41,065 nt of DNA from a virus, in IMG/VR virus record IMGVR_UViG_3300021438_000027, positions 1 through 41,065 of that record, one strand, 5' to 3'. Each line of letters begins with the position of its first letter. Positions within the stretch are counted from its first letter, which is position 1. Below, piece after piece: positions 32,539 to 38,432 of this stretch. A program made the translations under genes and the position numbers. The notes under the pieces are model-generated. The model was given only the letters and a program-made list of their open reading frames with translations, was not told the DNA's origin and ran no database searches.

Positions 32539-33294
32539 TTATGTAGTTACAGCCCTTGACAATTCCAACAAGTTAGTACCGTCGAAAATGAAAGATACCG
32601 TAGCGTACTTATTGGCAGTCACCGTAATAGTTCCGGCAGATTTCATGTTGGTTCCGAAGGTAACAATCCGGTTAGTACCGTCAGCGGCAAATGTGAAAAT
32701 AACCCGGTCATTAGCTGCCAAGTTAGTGACAGTTGCGTTGATAGTAGCAGCACCGGTGAGTTGAGCCACATTCATATAGTTCATACGCGCAACTGACGGC
32801 GTAACTGCGATGGTAGGTACATAGGCAACAGAAGTAGCTTTCTCAGCAGCACGTAAATCGGTTCTGTACATTTCCACCCAAGTACTGCCGTCAAATACAA
32901 ATGCAATAAGTGATGGTAACGCAACAGTTACAGCTATAGTAGCCAGTGTAGGCGTTGTAGTAACAGTATCAAATGTTACAGTACGAGTAGCACCCGTAGC
33001 AGTTAGTTCGAAAATAACAGTATCACCCATGTTGATACCTTCTACACCCATAGTTATCGTAGTAGGTCCTGTTAAACCGTACTGAATAGTGGTATGACGC
33101 TGTGTGGTCGTCACGGTGAGGGCAGTAGCATAGTTAGGGGACTGAACATCGGGGATAGATGCCTGACTCGTCACCAAATCAATAAGACCAAGAAATGCTT
33201 CTTGGTTCTTACCCTTAAATTCAGGGAACGCTGCTTTAGGTTTGAGGAAGGCTACCGCCCACTCCCTTAATTGACTGAAAGTAGTGAAACTCAT
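32539..33294 (-). CDS. duplicated beta-domain structural protein
   Basis: This 251-residue protein has an N-terminal helical segment (FSQLREWAVAFLKPKAAFPE), then two related beta-rich domains. The first runs about residues 65-145 (GDTVIFELTATGATRTVTFD, ending IAFVFDGSTWVEMYR). The second runs about 172-248 (NDRVIFTFAADGTNRIVTFG, ending VSFIFDGTNLLELSR). The paired motifs xVIFxxxAxGxxRxVTF and FxFDGxxxxE show an internal duplication. The pattern suits a virion surface or fibre-tip protein. It is translated with the 67-residue gene upstream, which it overlaps by ATGA, and comes just before terS. The role is inferred. Confidence 0.78.
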   Translation of the reverse strand: MSFTTFSQLREWAVAFLKPKAAFPEFKGKNQEAFLGLIDLVTSQASIPDVQSPNYATALTVTTTQRHTTIQYGLTGPTTITMGVEGINMGDTVIFELTATGATRTVTFDTVTTTPTLATIAVTVALPSLIAFVFDGSTWVEMYRTDLRAAEKATSVAYVPTIAVTPSVARMNYMNVAQLTGAATINATVTNLAANDRVIFTFAADGTNRIVTFGTNMKSAGTITVTANKYATVSFIFDGTNLLELSRAVTT

Positions 33295-33494
33295 TTCGTA
33301 GATATTTTTAAAGTTTTATCAGACATTACCTCAACTTTTATAGGATTACCCTTAAAAGCGAAAGTATCACCATTAGGAAAAGCTACCACATCGTAAGAAT
33401 CTTCTTTCGACAAGGTAACTTGCACACCAGTAACAGACTCGACTAGTTTAGCATCTTCAACCGAATTTAGAGCGAACTCGATAATTGATTCCAT
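33291..33494 (-). CDS. small beta-rich protein
   Basis: This 67-residue protein (MESIIEFALNSVEDAKLVES, then VTLSKEDSYDVVAFPNGDTF) appears to start with a helix and continue as beta strands, with no family recognised. It heads the operon that runs into the duplicated-domain protein, overlapping it by ATGA. A TATTTTTG box lies four bases before its ATG. Coupling to a structural gene suggests a virion or assembly role, but this is a guess. Confidence 0.68.
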   Translation of the reverse strand: MESIIEFALNSVEDAKLVESVTGVQVTLSKEDSYDVVAFPNGDTFAFKGNPIKVEVMSDKTLKISTK

Positions 33495-33498
33495 AAGA

Positions 33499-33506
33499 CA
33501 AAAATA
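33499..33506 (-). promoter_or_regulatory. -7 promoter element TATTTTTG before 67-residue gene
   Basis: TATTTTTG lies four bases upstream of the ATG at 33494, matching TAnnTTTG. It predicts a leaderless mRNA for the late genes that follow. Confidence 0.55.
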
Positions 33507-33527
33507 GTAAAAATATCAATAGCAGTA

Positions 33528-34181
33528 TTATTTTCGCAAATATATTCTCTGAACAGACATTGGACTGAACTGTTTACCGGTAGATGTCGTAAATCCTGTG
33601 TTATTGAGTTGTTCGGCAGCGGCTTTGTAACTCATACCCGGAATCAGGGTATCAATCATGGCTTTTGCCCTCTTATTATTCAGATTTTCAGCCGCTTTAC
33701 GCCTGTTTGATTCGTAAGCCTTCTCTCTAGCAGACTCGGTAAGGTTCTGTGGATTACCTAGTTTGATACCTTGCTTTTTCTTTTCTGCCAAAGCCGCTTT
33801 TGTGCGCGAACTAATCAGTTCTCGCTCTTCTTGTGCGATTATAGCCAAGATACCTATGGTCAGATTGTTTGCATTGGGGGTCTCGCAACAGACAAATTTG
33901 ACATCACTATCCTTCAACTGGTAGATAAACGACACGTTGCGACTTAACCGGTCTAATTTGGCTATAATAAGCGTTGCATCGTTCTTTTTGGCATCAGCTA
34001 TGGCTAAAGTGAGTTGAGGTCTGTTGTTATTTGCACCTGATTCTATGTCTGTATAAGACGAAATAACTTCGCCCCCTGATTTAGAGACGAAGTTATTTAT
34101 TACTGACTTTTGTGCTTCAAGTCCTAAGCCTGATTCACCTTGTTCTTTGGTTGATACCCTACAGTATGTTACGTATTTCAT
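33528..34181 (-). CDS. small serine recombinase (resolvase/invertase type)
   Basis: This 217-residue protein has the resolvase catalytic domain. The nucleophile is Ser10 in YCRVSTKEQGESGLGLEAQ, and arginines lie in AKLDRLSRN (about 75-82). A long helix with AIIAQEERELISSRTKAALA follows. The C-terminal 60 residues form a helix-turn-helix-like DNA-binding part (MSYKAAAEQLNNTGFTTSTG, SPMSVQRIYLRK). It lacks the large C-terminal recombinase domain of integrase-type serine recombinases, so it is the small invertase/resolvase class. It sits at the boundary of structural genes and the accessory zone. It may invert a segment, resolve multimers or integrate the phage. No crossover sites were found for certain. 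Confidence 0.88.
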   Translation of the reverse strand: MKYVTYCRVSTKEQGESGLGLEAQKSVINNFVSKSGGEVISSYTDIESGANNNRPQLTLAIADAKKNDATLIIAKLDRLSRNVSFIYQLKDSDVKFVCCETPNANNLTIGILAIIAQEERELISSRTKAALAEKKKQGIKLGNPQNLTESAREKAYESNRRKAAENLNNKRAKAMIDTLIPGMSYKAAAEQLNNTGFTTSTGKQFSPMSVQRIYLRK

Positions 34182-34185
34182 ACCA

Positions 34186-34193
34186 CAAATGTA
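34186..34193 (-). promoter_or_regulatory. -7 promoter element TACATTTG before recombinase
   Basis: TACATTTG matches TAnnTTTG and lies four bases before the recombinase ATG at 34181, again implying a leaderless transcript. Confidence 0.55.
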
Positions 34194-34211
34194 GGCGTAA
34201 CACTATTTAAA

Positions 34212-34234
34212 CGGTATAAGTTATGCCTATACCG
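34212..34234 (-). promoter_or_regulatory. inverted repeat between recombinase and small gene
   Basis: CGGTATA (34212-34218) and TATACCG (34228-34234) form a perfect 7-bp inverted repeat with a 9-base loop. On the minus strand it is followed by TTTAAATAG, so it could be a weak terminator for the 103-residue gene. It also lies 18 bases upstream of the recombinase -7 box and could be an operator. Confidence 0.5.
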
Positions 34235-34243
34235 ATATTTTAC

Positions 34244-34555
34244 CTAGAAAAGACCGAATGATTCAAAATAGTTGACCACATCAGCCACAAATAAGTAGTG
34301 CGTGACATTTTTTACCTCATAACCGAAGTCACCGATACAGGAAACAGACTTATCATCAGCTAGATGAAGCGAACCTTGCAGAATAGTCCTGACCGGAGTA
34401 GTGGCATCTACCACAAAAACCAGACAATTGGGCAAATTATCAGGGTCAACTGCCCTCAGAGGTGTCATTGATGGAACACCCATACCTAAAAGCATAGAAG
34501 CCCTAACCCAAGCAGAGTCCGCATCGGTGAAACCACCGCCGCCTGAACCTGACAT
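34244..34555 (-). CDS. small unknown protein, Gly-rich start
   Basis: This 103-residue protein begins with MSGSGGGGFTDADSAWVRAS and ends in THYLFVADVVNYFESFGLF. The middle contains VDPDNLPNCLVFVVDATTPV, which could be a beta strand followed by a loop. I do not recognise the family. It lies between the glycosylase and the recombinase in the accessory zone, with 17 bases to the upstream stop. A Gly-rich N-terminus followed by FTDADSAWVRAS may suit a small virion component, but evidence is thin. Confidence 0.65.
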   Translation of the reverse strand: MSGSGGGGFTDADSAWVRASMLLGMGVPSMTPLRAVDPDNLPNCLVFVVDATTPVRTILQGSLHLADDKSVSCIGDFGYEVKNVTHYLFVADVVNYFESFGLF

Positions 34556-34572
34556 AGTGTTGGATTTGATTG

Positions 34573-35409
34573 TTAAGGATATAAAGTTTTCAGTGCCAAT
34601 TTAGTGTTTTTTTTCATGAAATTCCAAATAATTGCGTCCATGTTTGCCGCCTGTACGTCAATTGCTTTACAAAACTCAAGGTATTGTTTTTCTAACTTGA
34701 GATAATCCGATAAAATATCACTCTCAAAGAAACCAGTCAATTTACCAGCTCTGAGGATATGAATATCCAGAATTGCAACATTATTGCTGTGAAGCCAATT
34801 CCTTGTCACCCAGGACGCTGTTTTCAACCCAATACCATCCACGGATAATAGCCAGTTTCTCAGAAGTATGTCGTTGAATTCAGGAATACAATCAAGATCA
34901 TTTCTGCAAAGGAACCTGTGTATGTATTTGCTTTTCTGATTATAAAATCTATAACTTACTTTCTTGCCCCCTTCAAACTCAAATGGAGAAGAAAGTGCAT
35001 CTAAAATATCCTGAAAATTAGCTTTGGTAGAGATTATTCCCCTTTCTTTGAGTCTATCAAAAGCTATTATGCCCATCTCAGATGGAATACCATAACCGCC
35101 TAGAATACACATAATAATTTCCTCTATAATATTGGAGGCAAGTTTGTGAGACGTTTCCTGTGATGCGCATTCCGATAATTTATATTGTAGCTTCCAAAAA
35201 GCAGGAGTGTATAGTTGCGTAAAGTGCCCCCATTTTATGCCAGGTAGCGCATCCTCATTAACATTCGGGAAATCGTCAATAATTAGCTCTATCGTCCGCC
35301 AAAATTCGGCCTCTTCCCGGTCTGGTACACAAGCATTGTCATTCTCTCTATCTGTGCTGAATAAAGGTAATTGACCTTTCGGCGTTTTCTTAATTATTGC
35401 TTTACCCAT
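34573..35409 (-). CDS. OGG-type DNA glycosylase (HhH-GPD)
   Basis: This 278-residue protein has a helix-hairpin-helix plus Asp signature near the C-terminus. SVDGIGLKTASW (about 189-200) carries the presumed catalytic lysine K196, and NVAILDIHILRAG (210-222) the catalytic aspartate D215. Lys in GIGxK together with the Asp is the pattern of bifunctional OGG-type glycosylase/AP lyases, and the hairpin resembles archaeal Ogg proteins. Such enzymes flip out a modified base, cut the glycosidic bond and nick the strand. The substrate here is unknown; a role against modified phage or host DNA is a possibility only. The start overlaps the upstream RHH-like gene by 16 bases, so the two are coupled. 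Confidence 0.78.
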   Translation of the reverse strand: MGKAIIKKTPKGQLPLFSTDRENDNACVPDREEAEFWRTIELIIDDFPNVNEDALPGIKWGHFTQLYTPAFWKLQYKLSECASQETSHKLASNIIEEIIMCILGGYGIPSEMGIIAFDRLKERGIISTKANFQDILDALSSPFEFEGGKKVSYRFYNQKSKYIHRFLCRNDLDCIPEFNDILLRNWLLSVDGIGLKTASWVTRNWLHSNNVAILDIHILRAGKLTGFFESDILSDYLKLEKQYLEFCKAIDVQAANMDAIIWNFMKKNTKLALKTLYP

Positions 35410-35639
35410 TTCGGTATCTTTTTATTAGGATTTCTTTTCTTCCATTCAGTGATATAGACCTCCAACGCTTCATTGACCAAATCTTTCAGAAATGCACGGT
35501 CAAACGATGATATGCAGTCTAGCTCATAAATTGTTTCATCTTTAACTATGAACGTCACTCGATTGTATCCTTCTTTCAACCCTCTTTTTGTAGACGGTAC
35601 GCTTTCAGATACACCTGCGTTTCGGGATGACTTAGCCAT
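35394..35639 (-). CDS. ribbon-helix-helix-like DNA-binding protein
   Basis: This 81-residue protein has a basic, probably flexible N-terminus (MAKSSRNAGVSESVPSTKRG). Residues about 25-68 then resemble a ribbon-helix-helix fold: a strand NRVTFIVKD, a helix ETIYELDCISSFD, and a helix FLKDLVNEALEVYITEWKKR. RHH proteins bind operators as dimers and include antitoxins and autoregulators. It overlaps the glycosylase gene start, and upstream is a 14-bp inverted repeat spanning its promoter region. An autoregulated two-gene operon is therefore likely. RHH is inferred from the pattern, not from a database match. Confidence 0.65.
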   Translation of the reverse strand: MAKSSRNAGVSESVPSTKRGLKEGYNRVTFIVKDETIYELDCISSFDRAFLKDLVNEALEVYITEWKKRNPNKKIPKWVKQ

Positions 35640-35645
35640 GCGTTG

Positions 35646-35653
35646 CGAAAATA
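35646..35653 (-). promoter_or_regulatory. -7-like element TATTTTCG before RHH-like gene
   Basis: TATTTTCG has one mismatch to TAnnTTTG and lies six bases upstream of the ATG at 35639. It is four bases from the nearer arm of the 14-bp inverted repeat, so a protein bound there would block this promoter. Confidence 0.45.
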
Positions 35654-35656
35654 GTG

Positions 35657-35720
35657 TGTAAACATTATTAAAACAAATAAAGACACACCTAAATCTTTAT
35701 GTTTAGTAATAATGTTTACA
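35657..35720. repeat. perfect 14-bp inverted repeat (possible operator)
   Basis: TGTAAACATTATTA at 35657-35670 is exactly repeated in inverse at 35707-35720, with a 36-base spacer. It lies directly upstream of the RHH-like/glycosylase operon. A regulator binding both arms and looping is plausible; a recombination site is the alternative. The remaining stretch to 35789 shows nothing else I can name. Confidence 0.75.
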
Positions 35721-35789
35721 ATTTTGAAATTGCATTTGTCCCTTGAGTTGGCGAACGAACCTGCAAATAATTCTGATAATAATTGGCAT

Positions 35790-35815
35790 AAAAAAACCAG
35801 CCGTTACACGACTGG
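35790..35815 (-). terminator. terminator upstream of the glycosylase unit
   Basis: On the minus strand CCAGTCG, a 5-base loop, then CGGCTGG (one G-U pair) is followed by seven T. It lies 21 bases past the stop of the gene remnant at 35836 and insulates the glycosylase unit from upstream transcription. Confidence 0.7.
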
Positions 35816-35835
35816 CCTTTCAAACGAATTAATTG

Positions 35836-35965
35836 TTATGCACTTTTCTTTTTCAAGTAATCGTAAAAAGTATCGACTATACTATCGTAGTTATCTATAT
35901 AACCATTACGAACATAGTTCACAGCCACTGGTGAATCATAGATGCTTAAGTGGAGCGCAAGTAAT
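35836..35965 (-). pseudogene. 3' remnant of a phage gene at the IS left end
   Basis: A frame that continues out of the IS end encodes about 42 residues (LLALHLSIYDSPVAVNYVRN, then GYIDNYDSIVDTFYDYLKKK) and stops at TAA 35836-35838. Within the phage DNA there is no start codon. The frame can open only at a GTG at 36018 inside the IS. The sequence looks like a genuine acidic helical C-terminus, not a random frame, and is unlike the DUF3310-type fragment at the other IS end. It is most easily read as the tail end of a gene whose beginning was removed by the insertion or an associated deletion. Confidence 0.6.
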
Positions 35966-35966
35966 T

Positions 35967-35989
35967 GGTAACTATCGGTAAGTTGGGAT
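35967..35989 (+). repeat. left terminal inverted repeat of IS
   Basis: Reads GGTAACTATCGG then TAAGTTGGGAT inward. About 19-20 of 23 positions match the right end; the first twelve are identical. Confidence 0.82.
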
Positions 35990-36014
35990 AATAAAAAAGA
36001 TAAATATTTGCAAG

Positions 36015-36035
36015 CCACCTGAACGGGTGGTTTTT
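36015..36035 (+). terminator. small hairpin near IS left end
   Basis: CCACC, a 6-base loop, GGTGG and then TTTTT on the plus strand. It would stop plus-strand transcription entering the element and lies at the stop of the last passenger gene. The orientation is opposite to the element's genes, so its use is uncertain. Confidence 0.5.
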
Positions 36036-36216
36036 ACATTTGCTCAGGTTCGGATATTACAGGCTCGTTTATAGTAGGTTCGTTAACTGAATCATTCACA
36101 ACCCTATTAGCTTTATCAGCTAAAAAACGAATTGCCTGCTCAAAATCCATATTAATTGCCACCTTTCCAGCGTATTTGCTGGGGCGGGGCTTTTTATCTT
36201 TTTTTGGCTTTGACAT
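36034..36216 (-). CDS. IS passenger, 60-residue basic/acidic protein
   Basis: This 60-residue protein has a strongly basic start (MSKPKKDKKPRPSKYAGKVA), a short amphipathic helix INMDFEQAIRFLADKAN, and an acidic Pro/Glu-rich end. It is the last of the four passenger genes and ends almost at the left end of the element. Small proteins of this shape occur near transposases in Bacteroidota, but I know of no proven role. It might be a DNA-binding accessory of transposition or an antitoxin-like protein. Confidence 0.6.
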   Translation of the reverse strand: MSKPKKDKKPRPSKYAGKVAINMDFEQAIRFLADKANRVVNDSVNEPTINEPVISEPEQM

Positions 36217-36225
36217 AATGTAAAG

Positions 36226-36522
36226 TTATTTTTCATTATCCTTACCCGGTAGGGCTTCCCAATCAACTAGGGGTAAGATAATTAAACGAATTAATTCTAT
36301 ATTCGTTTCACTAGGGCTTTCAGTGAATTTGTTAAAAGTATTTAGAAATGCTTGTTTGGCTGATTTAGGGTCGCTATCTACAACTAAAACACTATTTCTA
36401 GGCAAATAATAAGCTATACCTTCATTATTCCACCCTCTGAAATACCCTTCTCTTTTTAAAAATGCCCTAAAATTATCTAATTCTGTTTCAGGGGAAATGT
36501 CAAAAACTGCCACTACATGCAT
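36226..36522 (-). CDS. IS passenger, 98-residue alpha/beta protein
   Basis: This 98-residue protein begins with MHVVAVFDISPETELDNFRA, a beta strand with an acidic residue followed by a helix. It continues with GIAYYLPRNSVLVVD, a helix KSAKQAFLNTFNKF, and a final strand region RLIILPLVDWEALPG. The start resembles the first strand of ferredoxin-like proteins such as Cas2 or VapD, but the rest does not clearly match, so no such function is claimed. Spacing to the neighbours is 3 and 9 bases, so the passenger genes form one operon. Confidence 0.62.
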   Translation of the reverse strand: MHVVAVFDISPETELDNFRAFLKREGYFRGWNNEGIAYYLPRNSVLVVDSDPKSAKQAFLNTFNKFTESPSETNIELIRLIILPLVDWEALPGKDNEK

Positions 36523-36525
36523 AAA

Positions 36526-36846
36526 TTATATTTTAGTACCTACTAATTTTATAGCCCCCAAGACGAGACCTAATAACCTACCTTCAAATTGATTTACTGT
36601 ACCCATTCTTTTAACACGCTCTTCAATATAGCCTTGATAATTGAGTACGCCTACTTCCTTCAAAGAATTTAAAAAAAAATCTTTTATCCCTATCTTAGAT
36701 TGGATAATATCATCAATAAATTTATAATCTTCAGCAGAAGCCATGTTATTTAAAACCCTTGATTCTAATTTTTCAAGTGTTTCCTTATTTACCTTGGTTA
36801 TATTTGGTAACATTGGTTTGTTTTTATTGAATAAGGTCTTCACCAT
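36526..36846 (-). CDS. IS passenger, 106-residue helical protein
   Basis: This 106-residue protein is largely helical: LEKLESRVLNNMASAEDYKF, then IDDIIQSKIGIKDFFLNSLK. It ends in a hydrophobic stretch GRLLGLVLGAIKLVG that may associate with the membrane. The start overlaps the upstream gene by 23 bases; an internal ATG at 36813 (MLPNITKV) is also possible. No family is recognised. Together with the upstream membrane protein it could form a small membrane complex. Confidence 0.6.
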   Translation of the reverse strand: MVKTLFNKNKPMLPNITKVNKETLEKLESRVLNNMASAEDYKFIDDIIQSKIGIKDFFLNSLKEVGVLNYQGYIEERVKRMGTVNQFEGRLLGLVLGAIKLVGTKI

Positions 36847-37282
36847 TATTTTTAATATTTATATCGTTTCTTAACAAAGATTCGTACGCCTGAATTGTCC
36901 CTAACGATTCTTCGGCTTTATTTTTTATTCCAACAATTTGTTTTTCCAGTTCATAGAAATTAGTTTTAAAATGCTTCGCAACTTCAACCTCGGTTTTCAA
37001 ATAAACGCTCACAGTAATCGTCAACAATAAAGTAATTATCACCCCACCAAAAACTAAAAAATCGTCTAGCCTTTTATTTATCGAAGAAAATTTTTCTTCG
37101 TAATTGCCGTGTAAACTCTTAATCTGATAAACGCATGAAGCCATAGAAGATTTAGAAGTATCTATCTTTTCAATTGAGTTTGAACTACAAACATAGTCCC
37201 TTAACCAATAAGTTTTATATAGGAAGCTTAAAGTAAATGCCAAAAAGAAACCTATAATAACACCCGAAAGAATTTTATTCAT
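36824..37282 (-). CDS. IS passenger, two-TM coiled-coil membrane protein
   Basis: This 152-residue protein has a first membrane segment at about residues 5-23 (LSGVIIGFFLAFTLSFLY). An extracytoplasmic loop with two cysteines and coiled-coil character follows (HGNYEEKFSSINKRLDDFLV), then a second segment at about 75-93 (VFGGVIITLLLTITVSVYL). The cytoplasmic tail of about 60 residues is a predicted coiled coil (ELEKQIVGIKNKAEESLGTI). It is the first passenger gene after the transposase. Its function is unknown; two-TM coiled-coil proteins occur in many sensor or exclusion systems. Confidence 0.65.
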   Translation of the reverse strand: MNKILSGVIIGFFLAFTLSFLYKTYWLRDYVCSSNSIEKIDTSKSSMASCVYQIKSLHGNYEEKFSSINKRLDDFLVFGGVIITLLLTITVSVYLKTEVEVAKHFKTNFYELEKQIVGIKNKAEESLGTIQAYESLLRNDINIKNNGEDLIQ

Positions 37283-37328
37283 AGTTAGTGAATTGGTTCT
37301 GCTGCAATATACATAAAAATCAACGCTA

Positions 37329-38261
37329 CTACCTAGTAATTAAATTGCCATATTTTAACCTCACCCCGCCAAACATTTTCATAGTATCTTCAAATCTATG
37401 TGCTTGTTGTGCTTTACGTGTATTATAACGGTGTGCGCATTCGTTCGCATAGGATTGCATGTGCTTTCTGCTGATATTATGATAAACGCCAATTACCATA
37501 CGGTCAAAGTGGCTAAATGCACCCTCAACAGTATTAGTGTGTGCAATACCTCTAACATATTCGTTTATGCGATGGTCAACAGTAAGGTGGTCAGCATATT
37601 CTCTACCAACTCTTTCATAAGTAGCAGCCGTGTCAGTCATTAAAACACTTTCAGTATCAACGTGCATTCTCACTAAATCAGGTTCGTTTTCTGTACTGTC
37701 TTTTACATCAAAACGAATATCGCCACCACGTTCAACATAAGCTGTAACTGTAGTTTTATTAGCCATTGCAGCGTTTCTATCCCCTTTGAATGATTTACGT
37801 TTTTTGTTGCTCATTCCTTTTACTTTACCACCTACAATTGTAGTATCAGTTTCAACTATTACACCATTACCACCTAATTGTTCTGTAAATTGAATATTGA
37901 ATGCTTCTCTAATCCTATGCAATAAAAACCAAGCACTTGATTGGTGTATCCCGAGGTCACGACTTAACTGTAAAGAACTAACACCCTTTTTATGATTAAC
38001 ACAAAGGAATATAGCTGCAAACCATGTACGTAATGGCATTTTTGTATTTTCAAAAATAGACCCTGTAATTGCGCTAAATTTCTTTTGGCACTCAATATTG
38101 CGGCACTTATAACCCCTGTTTGTTTTATATGGATTTTCAGCCTTACAATGAGGACATGCAACATTACCATTCCATCTAACCTGCTCCCAATAGGCAACAC
38201 AAGTAGGTTCGTCTTTAAAAACGTCAAATAACTGCGGTAATGTTTTAAACTGTGCGAACAT
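37329..38261 (-). CDS. IS1595-family (ISXO2-like) transposase
   Basis: This 310-residue protein has an N-terminal zinc ribbon with cysteines 36, 39, 53 and 58 (ACPHCKAEN and YKCRNIECQKKFS). A conserved IS1595 stretch SSLQLSRDLGIHQSSAWFLL follows, which includes a helix-turn-helix. The catalytic domain shows VIVETDTTIVGGK (Asp 139), VLMTDTAATYE (Asp 210) and HTNTVEGAFSHFDR (acidic Glu 256 with Asn 253). It cuts and joins the element ends. Length and motifs indicate an intact enzyme. It has its own TATCTTTG box 20 bases upstream. Confidence 0.92.
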   Translation of the reverse strand: MFAQFKTLPQLFDVFKDEPTCVAYWEQVRWNGNVACPHCKAENPYKTNRGYKCRNIECQKKFSAITGSIFENTKMPLRTWFAAIFLCVNHKKGVSSLQLSRDLGIHQSSAWFLLHRIREAFNIQFTEQLGGNGVIVETDTTIVGGKVKGMSNKKRKSFKGDRNAAMANKTTVTAYVERGGDIRFDVKDSTENEPDLVRMHVDTESVLMTDTAATYERVGREYADHLTVDHRINEYVRGIAHTNTVEGAFSHFDRMVIGVYHNISRKHMQSYANECAHRYNTRKAQQAHRFEDTMKMFGGVRLKYGNLITR

Positions 38262-38281
38262 AAATTAGTATGTTAATGGGA

Positions 38282-38289
38282 CAAAGATA
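38282..38289 (-). promoter_or_regulatory. -7 promoter element TATCTTTG before transposase
   Basis: TATCTTTG, matching TAnnTTTG, lies 20 bases upstream of the transposase ATG inside the element. This shows the element uses Bacteroidota promoters. Confidence 0.55.
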
Positions 38290-38330
38290 AAGCGAAATAT
38301 GATAGCTTGCTAGTTCTTTAACATATATTT

Positions 38331-38432
38331 TTATTTAAATCCCAAATACCCGATAGTTACCATAACTTTGATGGCTTCGTAAGTATTATCCTTGCCACCG
38401 TAATGTTTAGGATTATTTACTTGGTCGGACAT
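38331..38432 (-). pseudogene. DUF3310-type gene truncated by the IS
   Basis: From an ATG at 38432, inside the 3' end of thyX, the frame reads MSDQVNNPKHYGGKDNTYEA followed by IKVM, the classic start of DUF3310 phage proteins (consensus VNxPKHYGG...YExIKVIEAW). At 38361 it crosses into the IS right end and continues through nine residues of IS sequence to a TAA at 38331-38333, giving only 33 residues. The remaining DUF3310 core (often LGNAVKYISRAGKK) is missing on the other side of the element. The product is almost certainly non-functional. Confidence 0.82.
38339..38361 (-). repeat. right terminal inverted repeat of IS
   Basis: Read inward on the minus strand: GGTAACTATCGG then GTATTTGGGAT. 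It matches the left end in the first twelve bases and in TTGGGAT. Confidence 0.82.

Larger units (their letters stand above)
35966..38362 (-). mobile_element. IS1595-family element with four passenger genes
   Basis: A 2.4-kb element bounded by terminal inverted repeats that share T plus GGTAACTATCGG and continue similarly (TTGGGAT on both sides). It carries an ISXO2-like transposase (37329-38261) and four smaller genes in the same orientation. IS1595 elements are known to carry passenger genes. The expected 8-bp target duplication is not found (left flank caagtaat, right flank taactttg), and different genes are truncated at the two ends. This suggests a deletion after insertion or a recombination event. 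Confidence 0.82.

Noticed and set aside
35712-35981. Plus-strand 89-residue open frame between the inverted repeat and the IS end
   Set aside because: It overlaps the terminator and the gene remnant on the minus strand, crosses the IS boundary, and has no recognisable domain.
36034-36522. Complete CRISPR adaptation or toxin-antitoxin system in the IS cargo
   Set aside because: Only a short N-terminal resemblance to Cas2/VapD exists. No array, Cas1 or recognisable antitoxin is present.
35958-38370. 8-bp target duplication flanking the IS
   Set aside because: Left flank caagtaat and right flank taactttg do not match in any shift of one or two bases tried.
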